A DNA stretch of 64,000 bases. It comes from Parvibaculaceae bacterium. GTDB lineage: Bacteria > Pseudomonadota > Alphaproteobacteria > Parvibaculales > Parvibaculaceae. The position numbers and the translations under genes were made by a program. Below, piece by piece: positions 1 to 8,131 of this stretch. A model generated the notes under the pieces. That model saw only the letters and a program-made list of their open reading frames with translations, was not told the origin of the DNA and searched no databases. Every line of letters starts with the position of its first letter. Position 1 is the stretch's first letter. The stretch is taken from contig JAPWJY010000008.1 of NCBI GenBank assembly GCA_028283765.1, positions 1,307,001-1,371,000 on the forward strand. The letters are read 5' to 3'.

Positions 1-2
1 AC

Positions 3-485
3 AGCTTCTCGCTGGCGGCGAAGGCGGCCTATCTGTTCGATCTGGGGCTCCTGCGCGCCGGCCCGCTGGCCGGGTTCACCTACACGCATTCGAAGGTCAA
101 CGGCTACACGGAATCAGGCGACCCGCTCCTGACCTTCAATGTCGGCAGCCAGACGCTTGCAAGCCTGACGGGCAGCGCGGGCGTGCAGGTCAGGCTTCCT
201 TTCGAGGTGGCTGGTCATGCCATCAACCCCTATTTCAACCTCACGGCCGAGCATGATTTCCATGATGGCGATCGCACGCTCGAGATCAGCGAAACCCAGT
301 CGCCGCTATTGCCGATCTTCACCCGTGTCGAGGGCGATGGCACTGACACCTATGGCAGGGCGCAACTGGGTGTGAGCGCCGCGCTCACCGATAGTCTTTC
401 CCTTGTCGCGGATGCGGGAACCACCTTCGGCCGGGACAGCGGCTATGATCTGGCAGGCAACATCGGGTTGAGCTATCGTTTCTGA
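3..485 (+). CDS. Autotransporter beta-barrel domain, C-terminal part (partial)
   Basis: The reading frame is open from the window edge to a stop at 483-485, so only the last 160 residues are present. They show alternating polar/hydrophobic strands and end in Y-R-F, the terminal-aromatic signature of an outer-membrane beta-barrel recognised by the BAM complex. Phrases such as AGFTYTHSKVNGY, NPYFNLTAEHDF and a closing ADAGTTFGRDSGYDLAGNIGLSYRF-type pattern are typical of the type V autotransporter translocator domain. The passenger, and therefore the function (adhesin, esterase or protease), lies outside the window. Autotransporter family is well supported; substrate is unknown. Confidence 0.75.
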   Translation, partial: SFSLAAKAAYLFDLGLLRAGPLAGFTYTHSKVNGYTESGDPLLTFNVGSQTLASLTGSAGVQVRLPFEVAGHAINPYFNLTAEHDFHDGDRTLEISETQSPLLPIFTRVEGDGTDTYGRAQLGVSAALTDSLSLVADAGTTFGRDSGYDLAGNIGLSYRF

Positions 486-506
486 CGGACCAGATGGCAG
501 GAGGCT

Positions 507-540
507 TGCATATATTTGGTCGAATGATCAAATATATGCA
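507..540. promoter_or_regulatory. Perfect 12-bp inverted repeat upstream of the aldolase gene
   Basis: TGCATATATTTG (507-518) is repeated as its exact reverse complement at 529-540. The inner part reads GGTC-GAAT-GATC, so the stem can extend to 15 pairs with one G-T pair and a 4-base loop. It lies 22 bp after the autotransporter stop and 26 bp before the aldolase start. It could be an operator for a dimeric regulator (the GGTC...GATC core resembles GntR-type sites) or a terminator for the upstream gene, although no T-run follows. No regulator gene is adjacent. Confidence 0.5.
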
Positions 541-566
541 GCCTTCACCCGATCCGGAAATGAAAC

Positions 567-1358
567 ATGGTCTCCATCGCCCCGCCTGAACTCGCCACGC
601 CCGCCCTGCTGCGCAACAGCCGGATCGATGGACCGCTCGTCGAGCAGGCGCGGGTGGATCTGGCGGCGTGTTTTCGCATGGCGGCCCGCCTGGGGATGCA
701 GGAAGGTATCTGCAATCATTTCTCTGCGCTGGTGCCGGGTTGTGACGATCTGTTCATGGTCAACAGATATGGCTACGCCTTCAACGAGATTACCGCCTCG
801 AACCTGCTGATCTGCGATTTCAACGGCAATGTTCTGGCCGGGGATGGCGAGCCGGAGGCGACGGCGTTTCATATCCATGCCCAGGTGCACAAGCGGCGTC
901 CCCGGGCGAGAGCCGCTTTCCACACCCATATGCCGAACGCCACGGCGCTCTGCATGATCGAGGGCGATCCGCTGGTCTGGGCCGGGCAGACCGCGCTCAA
1001 GTTCTACGGCCGCACCATCGTCGATGAACACTATAACGGGCTTGCCCTTGATGAGTCGGAAGGTGAGCGCATTGCGGCGGCCATGGGCGAGGCGGATGTG
1101 GTGTTTATGAAGAACCACGGCGTCATGGTGGTCGGGCCGACCATCGCGGAGGCCTGGGACGATCTCTATTATCTGGAACGCGCCGCCGAAGTGCAGTTGA
1201 AGGCCATGAGTTCAGGCCGCAAGCTTGTGCCGGTCGCCCCCGGCGTGGCGCTCAAGACCTATGAGCAGATGCGCAGGAACGACCCTGAGGATGCGCATTT
1301 CCATCTTGAAAGCGTGAAGCGCACGCTCAGCCGCCTCGAACCCGATTTCGCGCAATAG
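567..1358 (+). CDS. Class II aldolase/adducin family protein
   Basis: A 263-residue protein filled by one class II aldolase/adducin domain, the zinc-dependent fold of fuculose-phosphate and ribulose-phosphate enzymes and of several decarboxylases. The metal-binding motif F-H-T-H-M-P is visible (His119, His121), and a third histidine lies in the motif K-N-H-G near His184. The longer N-terminus and the pattern EGICNHFSALVPG resemble the uncharacterised 'class II aldolase/adducin-like' subgroup more than sugar aldolases, so the substrate cannot be named. It stands alone between an autotransporter and a convergent SGNH gene; a 34-bp inverted repeat just upstream may regulate it. Confidence 0.85.
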   Translation: MVSIAPPELATPALLRNSRIDGPLVEQARVDLAACFRMAARLGMQEGICNHFSALVPGCDDLFMVNRYGYAFNEITASNLLICDFNGNVLAGDGEPEATAFHIHAQVHKRRPRARAAFHTHMPNATALCMIEGDPLVWAGQTALKFYGRTIVDEHYNGLALDESEGERIAAAMGEADVVFMKNHGVMVVGPTIAEAWDDLYYLERAAEVQLKAMSSGRKLVPVAPGVALKTYEQMRRNDPEDAHFHLESVKRTLSRLEPDFAQ

Positions 1359-1403
1359 AGCCCAGCCCGATGCGCTTTCCTCCATTGAGGGTGTGTGGTG
1401 AGG

Positions 1404-2093
1404 TTAGTGCTTGATGAAATGGGTCACGCCGTAATTGACGACGGTCATGATGTATTTCGACCAGTGGTCGTAACCGGGGCTGCGCCCGTTCACGGTTGCG
1501 AAATGGGCGCCGTCCTCGGTTTCGAACTCGCCGGGTTTCCCCATCATCAGCGAGGTGACGTAATAGCAGGGCGTCACCACATTCTTCAAAAGCGCGTCGA
1601 GCCGTTCGACCTTGTGAGGCGTTTTGGGGAAGATGCTTTTGTCCTGCCCGTAGGGAGGGCCAACCCAGATGCAGGAGGCTCCGCCACTCTTTATCTGTTC
1701 GGCAATGGTCGAAGCCTGATCCCAGATCCATGAGCGGGGGAAAGTCGCATCATCGTTGGTGTAGCCGCCCATGGCGTCTCCCAGAATGATGACCACCAGG
1801 TTGGGGTGATATTTGGCGAGCAGCGCCTGAATGCTTTCAGACGGTTTGCCATGCGGCACCAGCTTGAAAGCAGGCTTCTCCTTCGGGGTGGCTTCCACGG
1901 AACAGTTGGTCGGTTCGCCCCCTTCAATATAGGAGGACGCATTGTTGCCGCAGGCCGCCTCGATATAAACGGAAGCGCCTTCCGCCGTCATGGTTTCATA
2001 GAGCGGTTCCGACAGACGATGCGGGTGGGCCATGTGGCTGTCGCCCAGAATCAGAACACTCAGGCCAGCCATCAGGAGCGGCGTCGTTGCCAT
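1404..2093 (-). CDS. SGNH-fold hydrolase-like protein, paralogue of the WssF-like protein at 57772
   Basis: A 229-residue protein with the SGNH block I motif L-I-L-G-D-S-H-M (Ser19), a central VVIILGDAMGGY segment (block III-like) and a late D-G-A-H motif (Asp194, His197), so all parts of a Ser-Asp-His hydrolase site are in place. The start at 2093 was preferred over a longer open frame because it aligns with its paralogue: both begin with a short hydrophobic N-terminus running straight into the GDSH motif. Shared landmarks with the 57772 gene include WIWDQ, CYY near residue 176 and KPGE. The paralogue sits in a polysaccharide-acetylation operon, so a role in acetyl transfer or removal on a surface polymer is likely. 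This copy is isolated. Confidence 0.7.
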   Translation of the reverse strand: MATTPLLMAGLSVLILGDSHMAHPHRLSEPLYETMTAEGASVYIEAACGNNASSYIEGGEPTNCSVEATPKEKPAFKLVPHGKPSESIQALLAKYHPNLVVIILGDAMGGYTNDDATFPRSWIWDQASTIAEQIKSGGASCIWVGPPYGQDKSIFPKTPHKVERLDALLKNVVTPCYYVTSLMMGKPGEFETEDGAHFATVNGRSPGYDHWSKYIMTVVNYGVTHFIKH

Positions 2094-2774
2094 TCTCGTT
2101 CCAGTAAATAATGGGTCCGCAGGGTGAGGTGGATGCCGGGTCGCTTGGAGCGGCCATCCAGATAACGCAGGAATTAACTCAATTGTTAAAGGATTTGTCC
2201 CGGGCATGCCAGCTTCGACAAGAGCTGCTCCAGTAACATTTGTTTGTATTCGCCTGATGCGGCATGAGTCCGTTTATTTTTCATGCTCAAGAAAATTCCA
2301 TCTAACTGTCTGTTAAATAGAACACAAATTCGCAGCAGTTCTGGGTGTGGTAAGTGCACCAATTTATTACTTATATTTTAAGGACTTGGGCCCCGTCCTT
2401 CATATCTTGAGAGCGGGTGGGAAGATTGTCGCACCCGCCCAAAACGCCGGTCTTTATTCAAAATCTGCTTTGACAAAATATTCCTCACTCAGTATCCATA
2501 TAAAACAGATAGAGATTTAGATAATAGGGTGTGGGTGTGGATATGAACAAGGGAGCGGAGAGACCGGGTTCTGTCCTTGTCCGTCATGACGCGGAGCGGT
2601 GTCGCTGTTCATCCCGGCGGACACTTTACTCCTCATCCGCGTTGTTTTGAGCCGCACTGGTTCCAGTCGGCTTGTTCGTTCAACAGGCCGGAACCTGCGG
2701 CTTCCGCATCTTCAGGCCGTTATCCATGGACCGGCGCTTCACCAGCGACGGGCGTTTCACTCAGAGGTGTCTTC
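2094..2774. other. AT-rich intergenic region upstream of ssuD
   Basis: This 680-bp stretch is clearly richer in A+T than its surroundings between about 2170 and 2540. It contains two small hairpins (arms 2380-2385/2395-2400 and 2413-2419/2432-2438), neither followed by a T-run, a -35-like TTGACA at 2470-2475 with TATCCA 17 bp downstream (2493-2498), and a 35-codon open frame at 2543-2650. I see no long gene. The region must hold divergent promoters for the SGNH gene and ssuD, with a 5' leader of roughly 270 bases for ssuD if the promoter call is right. Confidence 0.4.
2470..2498 (+). promoter_or_regulatory. Putative promoter for ssuD
   Basis: A consensus -35 hexamer TTGACA (2470-2475) is followed after 17 bp by TATCCA (2493-2498), which matches the -10 consensus only in its first half. 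It lies in the AT-rich part of the gap and points toward ssuD. The weak -10 could indicate an activator-dependent promoter, as known for ssu genes under sulfur limitation, but I see no recognisable activator site. Confidence 0.35.
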
Positions 2775-3884
2775 ATGTCGGCAACTTCCTTTTTCTGGTT
2801 TCTGCCCAGTGGCGGCGATGGCCGCTATCTCGTCTCGCCGGTCGGCCGGCGTCCGATCACGCGCAAGCTCGCCCAGCAGATCGCCACGGCGGTGGATAAT
2901 CTTGGGTATGACGGCATGCTGCTGCCGACGGGCGCGGCCTGCGAGGATGCCTGGATCACGGCGTCCACGCTCATTCCGCTGACGGAGCGCCTCAAGTTTC
3001 TGGTTGCGATCCGGCCTGGTCTGATCACCGCGCCGGTGTCGGCCCAGATGGCGGCGACCTTCGACCGCTTCTCGGATGGCCGCTTGCTGGTCAATGTCGT
3101 CGCGGGCGGCAACACGGAGATGCAGAAGGCCGAAGGTATGTTCCTCGATCATTCACAGCGTTATGCGCAGACGGATGAATATCTGACCGTGTGGCGCAAG
3201 CTGTTGTCCGGCGAGACCGTCAATTTCCATGGCGAGCATGTCCAGGTCGAGAATGCGAGGCTCAATTTCAAGCCGGTGCAAAGGCCGCATCCGCCGGTTT
3301 TCTTCGGTGGATCGTCGGAAGCGGGCATCCGCGTTGCGGCAAAGCACGCCGACACTTATCTGACCTGGGGCGAGCCGCCCGCGATGGTTGAAAAGAAGGT
3401 GGCAGAAGTCCGCAAGGCCGCCGCCGCCGAGGGTCGCACCGTCAAATTCGGCATCCGCCTCCATGTCGTTGTGCGTGATACCGAAGCCAAGGCCTGGGAA
3501 GCAGCGAACGATCTGCTGCGCGACGTCGATGACAACGTCATCGCGAAATATCAGGCGGCGCTCGGTCAGGGTGAATCCGAAGGGCAGAAGCGGATGCTGT
3601 CGCTCCATGGCGGCCGTCGCGACAATCTGGAGATAAGCCCGAACCTGTGGGCAGGTGTCGGTCTGGTGCGCAGCGGTGCGGGCACGGCGCTGGTAGGCGA
3701 CGGCAAGACCGTCGCGGCCCGGATCGCGGAATATCGCGACATCGGCTTCGAGACGTTCGTGCTGTCGGGTTATCCCCATCTTGAGGAAGCCTATCGCTTC
3801 GCCGAGGATGTGATTCCGATTGTCCGCCAGCAGGAAAGCGCGCAAGCGCCGGCACCTCTGTGGCAGACGGCGTCCGCCAGCTAA
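2775..3884 (+). CDS. ssuD: FMNH2-dependent alkanesulfonate monooxygenase SsuD
   Basis: A 369-residue bacterial luciferase-like (LLM) flavin monooxygenase. It uses reduced flavin and O2 to split alkanesulfonates into aldehyde and sulfite, releasing sulfur for growth. The start at 2775 follows a good ribosome site (AGAGGTG) and gives the N-terminus MSATSFFWFLPSGGDG, matching known SsuD proteins; the open frame upstream is not coding. Diagnostic segments are LPTGAACEDAWI, FFGGSSEAG, TYLTWGEPP, KFGIRLHVVVRDT and NLWAGVGLVRSGAGTALVGD. The usual partners (ssuE flavin reductase, ssuABC transporter) are not adjacent. Instead, a TonB-dependent receptor follows. A perfect hairpin just downstream suggests it is transcribed alone. 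Confidence 0.93.
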   Translation: MSATSFFWFLPSGGDGRYLVSPVGRRPITRKLAQQIATAVDNLGYDGMLLPTGAACEDAWITASTLIPLTERLKFLVAIRPGLITAPVSAQMAATFDRFSDGRLLVNVVAGGNTEMQKAEGMFLDHSQRYAQTDEYLTVWRKLLSGETVNFHGEHVQVENARLNFKPVQRPHPPVFFGGSSEAGIRVAAKHADTYLTWGEPPAMVEKKVAEVRKAAAAEGRTVKFGIRLHVVVRDTEAKAWEAANDLLRDVDDNVIAKYQAALGQGESEGQKRMLSLHGGRRDNLEISPNLWAGVGLVRSGAGTALVGDGKTVAARIAEYRDIGFETFVLSGYPHLEEAYRFAEDVIPIVRQQESAQAPAPLWQTASAS

Positions 3885-4230
3885 ACCCCGTACTGTGATG
3901 ATCCGTATCGGCTGTTCTATGAGGGAACAGCCGATATGTCCGCGTCCAGTTACAGACATTGAACAGGTATGTAAGTATGGCTGACAGGCAACAGTGTTGA
4001 GAGATAAATTTCTTTCCGGGTAATCCATATTGAATTAATGGAATTTATTGACAATCTTGCGGCATATCTGCGGGTTATTCTTTAGACGGCATATTTGAAG
4101 AAGCTGACAGGGCGTTCCATGCGAAGCCCGGTCATCCTGATCCGCGATCAGGTCTTCATTGCCGTTTCCGCGAAATGTTTGCACAGCAGCGCGCCGGAAA
4201 CGGACAGCGCTCATCCAAGTGGGGACCAGA
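3885..4230. other. Intergenic region between ssuD and the TonB receptor
   Basis: The first part holds the hairpin at 3907-3935. The rest is AT-rich around 4015-4095 and includes a TTGACA at 4048-4053 with only poor -10 candidates 20-21 bp downstream. I looked for a cobalamin riboswitch, because of the neighbouring cob genes, and found no B12 box. No gene is supported here. Confidence 0.4.
3907..3935 (+). terminator. Perfect 11-bp hairpin after ssuD
   Basis: ATCGGCTGTTC (3907-3917) pairs perfectly with GAACAGCCGAT (3925-3935) around a 7-base loop, 23 bases after the ssuD stop. No T-run follows, so it may be a weak intrinsic terminator or an mRNA 3'-end stabiliser. Confidence 0.5.
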
Positions 4231-6678
4231 ATGAGTGTGATGAACGGGGCAGGCCTGCGAAAGCCGGTATTGCGCCTCAGGGGACAAAAATGGGTTCTGG
4301 GGGCGGTTGCGGGGGCTCTGCTGCTGGGCACTGCGCCTGTGCGCGCGGCGGATGCAGTAGCCCCCGCGCCGGTGGCGCAGGCTGCCGATAGCGGAAAAGA
4401 CGCCGCGCCGGCCTCCGACACCCAGGTGCAGGACGTGGTGGTCACCGCCCGCAAGCGCAAGGAGCGCTCGCAGGACGTGCCGATTTCGATGACCGTCGTC
4501 GGCAAGCAGCAGGTGCAGGATCACCAGATCAGCAATGTCCGCCAGCTCTTCCAGGAAGTGCCGACATTGCAGGTGATCATTCCCAATTCGCGCAACGCCA
4601 GCCTCAACATCCGCGGTATCGGCAGTTCGCTCGCCAATGACGGCCTGACGAGCCCGGTCGGCGTCTTTGTGGATGGCGTCTACTATGCCCGTCCAGGCGC
4701 AGCGACCTTCGACCTGATCGATCTTGACCGCATCGAGGTGCTGCGCGGGCCGCAAGGCACGCTGTTCGGCAAGAACACCATTGCGGGCGCGCTCAACATT
4801 TCCACCCTGCTGCCGAGCTTCAAGCCGGAAACCTCGGTGGAAACCTCGATCGGCAATTACTTCTACAAGCAGTTCCGCGGCACCACCACCGGGCCCATCA
4901 GCGATACGGTCGCCTATCGCGTTTCCGCCGCCTGGACGCGGCGTGACGGCTTTACAAGCAACACCCGCACGGGCCAGAACCTGAACGACTACAAGGACCT
5001 TTCGCTGCGCGGGCAGGTCTATTATGTGCCCAACGATAATTTCAACTTCCGCCTGATCGCCGATTACGACAAGCAGACCCTTAATTGCTGCAACTCATCG
5101 GGGATCAAGGACGTTATTCCCACGACATCGTCAGGCGCGCCCTTCCCGAACGGGTTCCTGCAGCGCGCGGCCAAGCTCGGCTATACGCCCAGGTTCGGCG
5201 CAAGGTCCAACGAGACGGACATCGACTCAGCCCAGAATATCGTGACCCATCAGGACGGCATTTCCGCGACGGCGAACTTGAATGTCTGGGATGGCTATAC
5301 GCTCAGCTCCATCTCGGCCTATCGCCAGTGGGCCTTCGATCCGAACAATGATTTCGACTTTATCGGCCTGCCGGTCCTGACCAACAACGACACCAATTCC
5401 CATCAGGAACAGTTCAGCCAGGAAGTGCGGCTGAGTTCGCCGGTCGGGCGGCGGTTCGACTATGTGGTGGGTCTCTATTATTTCTGGGAGCTGATCCAGA
5501 GCACGAACGACACGAGCCTTGGTTCCTCGGCCTGGGGCTGGGTCTCACAGGGCGCGCCCTCGCTCGCCGCTGCCGGACCTGTGCTGGGCAATGCGGCTCT
5601 CACCGGACTGACGCAGCTTCAGCATGCCGAGCCCAGGACCAGCAGCTATGCCGGATATGCCCAGGGCACATACCATGCGACGGATGCGCTCGATGTGACG
5701 GCGGGTCTGCGCTACACCTATGAGAAGAAGAGCGTCAATCTCATCCAGTACAACGTCAATCCCGCTGTACCGGCGAGCCTGACCAGCCTCACGCCTGTTC
5801 TGCGTCTGATCCAGAGCGGCGTGCTGCCTACCGGGGCATTCTCGCAGAAATATTCGGAAGGCAATCCCTCCGGCACCCTGAGCGTGGGTTACAAGTTCAC
5901 CCCCAACGTGCTGGGTTATGCGTCCTACTCGCGCGGCTATCAGTCGGGTGGCGTGAACGTCGGGCTGGTGTCCTCCGGACTGGACCAGACCGTCGATCCT
6001 GAAACGGCAAATTCTTATGAGGTGGGTCTGAAGTCGGAGTGGTTCGACCGCAAGCTCCAGCTCAACCTGGCCGCCTTCCTGGAGGACATCAAGGACTATC
6101 AGGCCAACTCGGTCGTGAACACGGCGACCACCACCACCAGCTTCATCACCAATGTCGGCAAGGTCAGGACCAAGGGGCTGGAACTGGACGCCAAGGCGCT
6201 GCCTTTCAAGGATCTGCTTCTGACCGCATCGGGTGCCTATACCGACGCCATGCTGCTCAACTACAAGAATGCGCCTTGCCCGCCTGAAACCCTGGCCTCA
6301 AGCTGCGATCTTTCGGGCACGCAGGCGCCGGGTTCCTCGAAGTGGGCGGCCTATACAAGCGCTACCTATTCCCATGCGCTCGACGACTGGGGCCCGCGTG
6401 AACTGATCGGCTACGCCAGCATGGATTACAGCTTCCGTTCCCGGTTCCAGAACGGCTCGAACTCCGCCTATCAGTGGGCCCCGAGCTATGGCATTGCCGA
6501 CCTGACGCTGGGCGTGCGTTTCGACGACAAGTCCTGGGATCTGTCGGTCTGGGGGCACAACCTGTTCGACAAGGTCTATTACACGGCGGTCGGATCGCTG
6601 GCCTTCAATGTCGGCGCCACCACCGCTTTCCGTGGCGACCCGCGCACGATTGGCCTTACGCTCCGCCACACCTTCTGA
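4231..6678 (+). CDS. TonB-dependent outer-membrane receptor
   Basis: An 815-residue receptor. The start at 4231 follows GTGGGGACC and yields a signal peptide ending near VRAADA, then a mature N-terminus with a TonB-box-like QDVVVTARKR segment. The plug domain (about residues 70-190) carries SLNIRGIGSS, VFVDGVYY and IEVLRGPQGTLFGKNTIAGALN; the remainder is a 22-strand barrel ending in the aromatic terminus LRHTF. This is the large 'iron complex' type common in sphingomonads and related bacteria, in which sequence does not reveal the ligand. No cobalamin riboswitch or obvious Fur site precedes it, so BtuB function is not supported despite the cob genes next door. The gene before it, ssuD, raises the possibility of a sulfur-compound ligand. 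Confidence 0.92.
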   Translation: MSVMNGAGLRKPVLRLRGQKWVLGAVAGALLLGTAPVRAADAVAPAPVAQAADSGKDAAPASDTQVQDVVVTARKRKERSQDVPISMTVVGKQQVQDHQISNVRQLFQEVPTLQVIIPNSRNASLNIRGIGSSLANDGLTSPVGVFVDGVYYARPGAATFDLIDLDRIEVLRGPQGTLFGKNTIAGALNISTLLPSFKPETSVETSIGNYFYKQFRGTTTGPISDTVAYRVSAAWTRRDGFTSNTRTGQNLNDYKDLSLRGQVYYVPNDNFNFRLIADYDKQTLNCCNSSGIKDVIPTTSSGAPFPNGFLQRAAKLGYTPRFGARSNETDIDSAQNIVTHQDGISATANLNVWDGYTLSSISAYRQWAFDPNNDFDFIGLPVLTNNDTNSHQEQFSQEVRLSSPVGRRFDYVVGLYYFWELIQSTNDTSLGSSAWGWVSQGAPSLAAAGPVLGNAALTGLTQLQHAEPRTSSYAGYAQGTYHATDALDVTAGLRYTYEKKSVNLIQYNVNPAVPASLTSLTPVLRLIQSGVLPTGAFSQKYSEGNPSGTLSVGYKFTPNVLGYASYSRGYQSGGVNVGLVSSGLDQTVDPETANSYEVGLKSEWFDRKLQLNLAAFLEDIKDYQANSVVNTATTTTSFITNVGKVRTKGLELDAKALPFKDLLLTASGAYTDAMLLNYKNAPCPPETLASSCDLSGTQAPGSSKWAAYTSATYSHALDDWGPRELIGYASMDYSFRSRFQNGSNSAYQWAPSYGIADLTLGVRFDDKSWDLSVWGHNLFDKVYYTAVGSLAFNVGATTAFRGDPRTIGLTLRHTF

Positions 6679-6700
6679 CGGGCGCGAAAACAAAAACAGG

Positions 6701-6734
6701 AGCCCCGGATCCGCAAGGACCCGGGGCTTTTTTT
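6701..6734 (+). terminator. Intrinsic terminator after the TonB receptor gene
   Basis: AGCCCCGG (6701-6708) pairs with CCGGGGCT (6721-6728); an inner TCC-GCAA-GGA forms a GCAA tetraloop cap with one mismatch between. Seven T residues follow (6728-6734). It also separates the receptor from the convergent cobB gene. Confidence 0.9.
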
Positions 6735-6748
6735 ATGCGATCTTCAGG

Positions 6749-8083
6749 TCAGTCGATGATGTGAAAAAACGAGCCGGTCACGCGCCCGCGCCGTCCGCCG
6801 GTTTCCGCCACCCGGTTTCCCCCCGCATCCTCCACGTCGAACAGGGGTACGTCGCTGCCGGTGGTCAGCGTCCGGGCGTAATGGAATTCATGGCCCCGGA
6901 AGGTTCGTCCCTCAGGCCCTATGGCGGCGTCGGCCCTCAGCGTGGCCGAGCGGTAGCCCAGATGGAACTGGCGGTTGGAGAAGTCGGTTTCCAGATCCAG
7001 CAATCCCGCCATGGCGTGGCGCGTGCCGCCCGCGTCGATCAGGCCGCTACCCAGCACCATGTAGCCGCCGCATTCGCCATGGACGGGCACACGCGTCGCG
7101 GCCTCGCGAAGACCATCGAGAAAGTGGAGGTTGGCGGCCAGCCTGCCGCCATGGAGTTCCGGATAGCCGCCGGGCAGCCAGACAAGGTCCGCGCTTGCGT
7201 CCGGGGCCTCATCGGCCAGCGGCGAGAAGGGCAGCAGTTCCGCGCCCGCCGCGCGCCAGCCCTCGGCAAGGTGGGGATAAAGAAACGAAAAGGCCGTGTC
7301 GCGCGCGATGGCGATGCGCTGCGCGGGGGGCGTGATGGGAGCGGCGGGGGCAGGGTCCGCAAACCGGTGGCTTGAGGCCGCGGCCCGGATGGAGCCCAGA
7401 TCGCAGCTTGCGCTCACCTCGTCGGCGAGCCGTTCCAGCAGGCTCTCCAGCTCCGCCGTCTCGCCTGCCTGCACCAGTCCCAGATGGCGCTCGGGCAGGG
7501 CCAGCAGCGTCTGCCGCCGGATCGCGCCCAGTACCGGCAGGCCGATCTTCTCGATGGCCTGCCGGGCCAGCCGGTCATGACGTTCGCTCGCCACCTGATT
7601 GAGGATGACACCCGCGACGGATACGTCCCGGCGCAGCATGGCGCAGCCGAGCGCGGTCGCCGCCGCCGATTGGGCCTGCCCGGAAACATCGAGCACCAGC
7701 AGCACCGGCCAGCCCGCCAGCGCGGCGATGTCGGCCGTCGCGCCGTCACCAGTCGCGCCATCGCGCACCGCGCCGTCGAAAAGCCCCATGGAGCCTTCGG
7801 CAAGGGCGATGTCGCAGCCTTCGCCCCGGGCGATCAGCGCATGGAGCACGCTTTCGCGCATCGCCCAGCTGTCGAGGTTGAAGCTCGGCCTGCCGGTCGC
7901 GGCGGTATGGAAGGCGGGATCGATATAGTCCGGCCCGTTCTTGAAGGGCTGCACCGAAAGTCCGGCCCGGGCGAAGGCCCGCATCAGGCCGAGCGTCACG
8001 GTGGTCTTGCCCGCGCCTGAGCGGGGCGCGGCGATGGTCAGGCCGGGGGGCAGGGCGAGAGGCTGGGCGGGAAGCAGGGTCAT
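6749..8083 (-). CDS. cobB: Cobyrinate a,c-diamide synthase CobB
   Basis: A 444-residue glutamine-dependent amidotransferase that amidates the a and c side chains in corrin synthesis, using ATP (hydrogenobyrinate as substrate in the aerobic route). The N-terminal dethiobiotin-synthetase-like domain carries the P-loop APRSGAGKTTVTLGLM (from about residue 19). The C-terminal class I glutaminase domain carries the nucleophile motif HGECGGYMVLG. Length is normal for CobB/CbiA. It is divergent from cbiD, with their 5' ends less than 50 bp apart, so the two may share a promoter region. It converges on the terminator of the TonB receptor gene. Confidence 0.95.
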   Translation of the reverse strand: MTLLPAQPLALPPGLTIAAPRSGAGKTTVTLGLMRAFARAGLSVQPFKNGPDYIDPAFHTAATGRPSFNLDSWAMRESVLHALIARGEGCDIALAEGSMGLFDGAVRDGATGDGATADIAALAGWPVLLVLDVSGQAQSAAATALGCAMLRRDVSVAGVILNQVASERHDRLARQAIEKIGLPVLGAIRRQTLLALPERHLGLVQAGETAELESLLERLADEVSASCDLGSIRAAASSHRFADPAPAAPITPPAQRIAIARDTAFSFLYPHLAEGWRAAGAELLPFSPLADEAPDASADLVWLPGGYPELHGGRLAANLHFLDGLREAATRVPVHGECGGYMVLGSGLIDAGGTRHAMAGLLDLETDFSNRQFHLGYRSATLRADAAIGPEGRTFRGHEFHYARTLTTGSDVPLFDVEDAGGNRVAETGGRRGRVTGSFFHIID

Positions 8084-8131
8084 GGGGGCTCCGGCATGAC
8101 GGAATCGTCGTCCCCCTGTATAAGCAGGCCC

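Noticed and set aside
2174-2189. CtrA-like site TTAA-N8-TTAA
   Set aside because: The CtrA consensus requires a seven-base spacer; the match is off by one and lies in AT-rich DNA where it can arise by chance.
2577-2774. In-frame extension of ssuD by 66 codons
   Set aside because: Known SsuD proteins start at the residue encoded from 2775, which has its own ribosome site; the extension has non-coding composition.
3885-4230. Possible cobalamin riboswitch before the TonB receptor
   Set aside because: No B12 box and no CCGCAACTGT core are present, so BtuB-type control is not supported.
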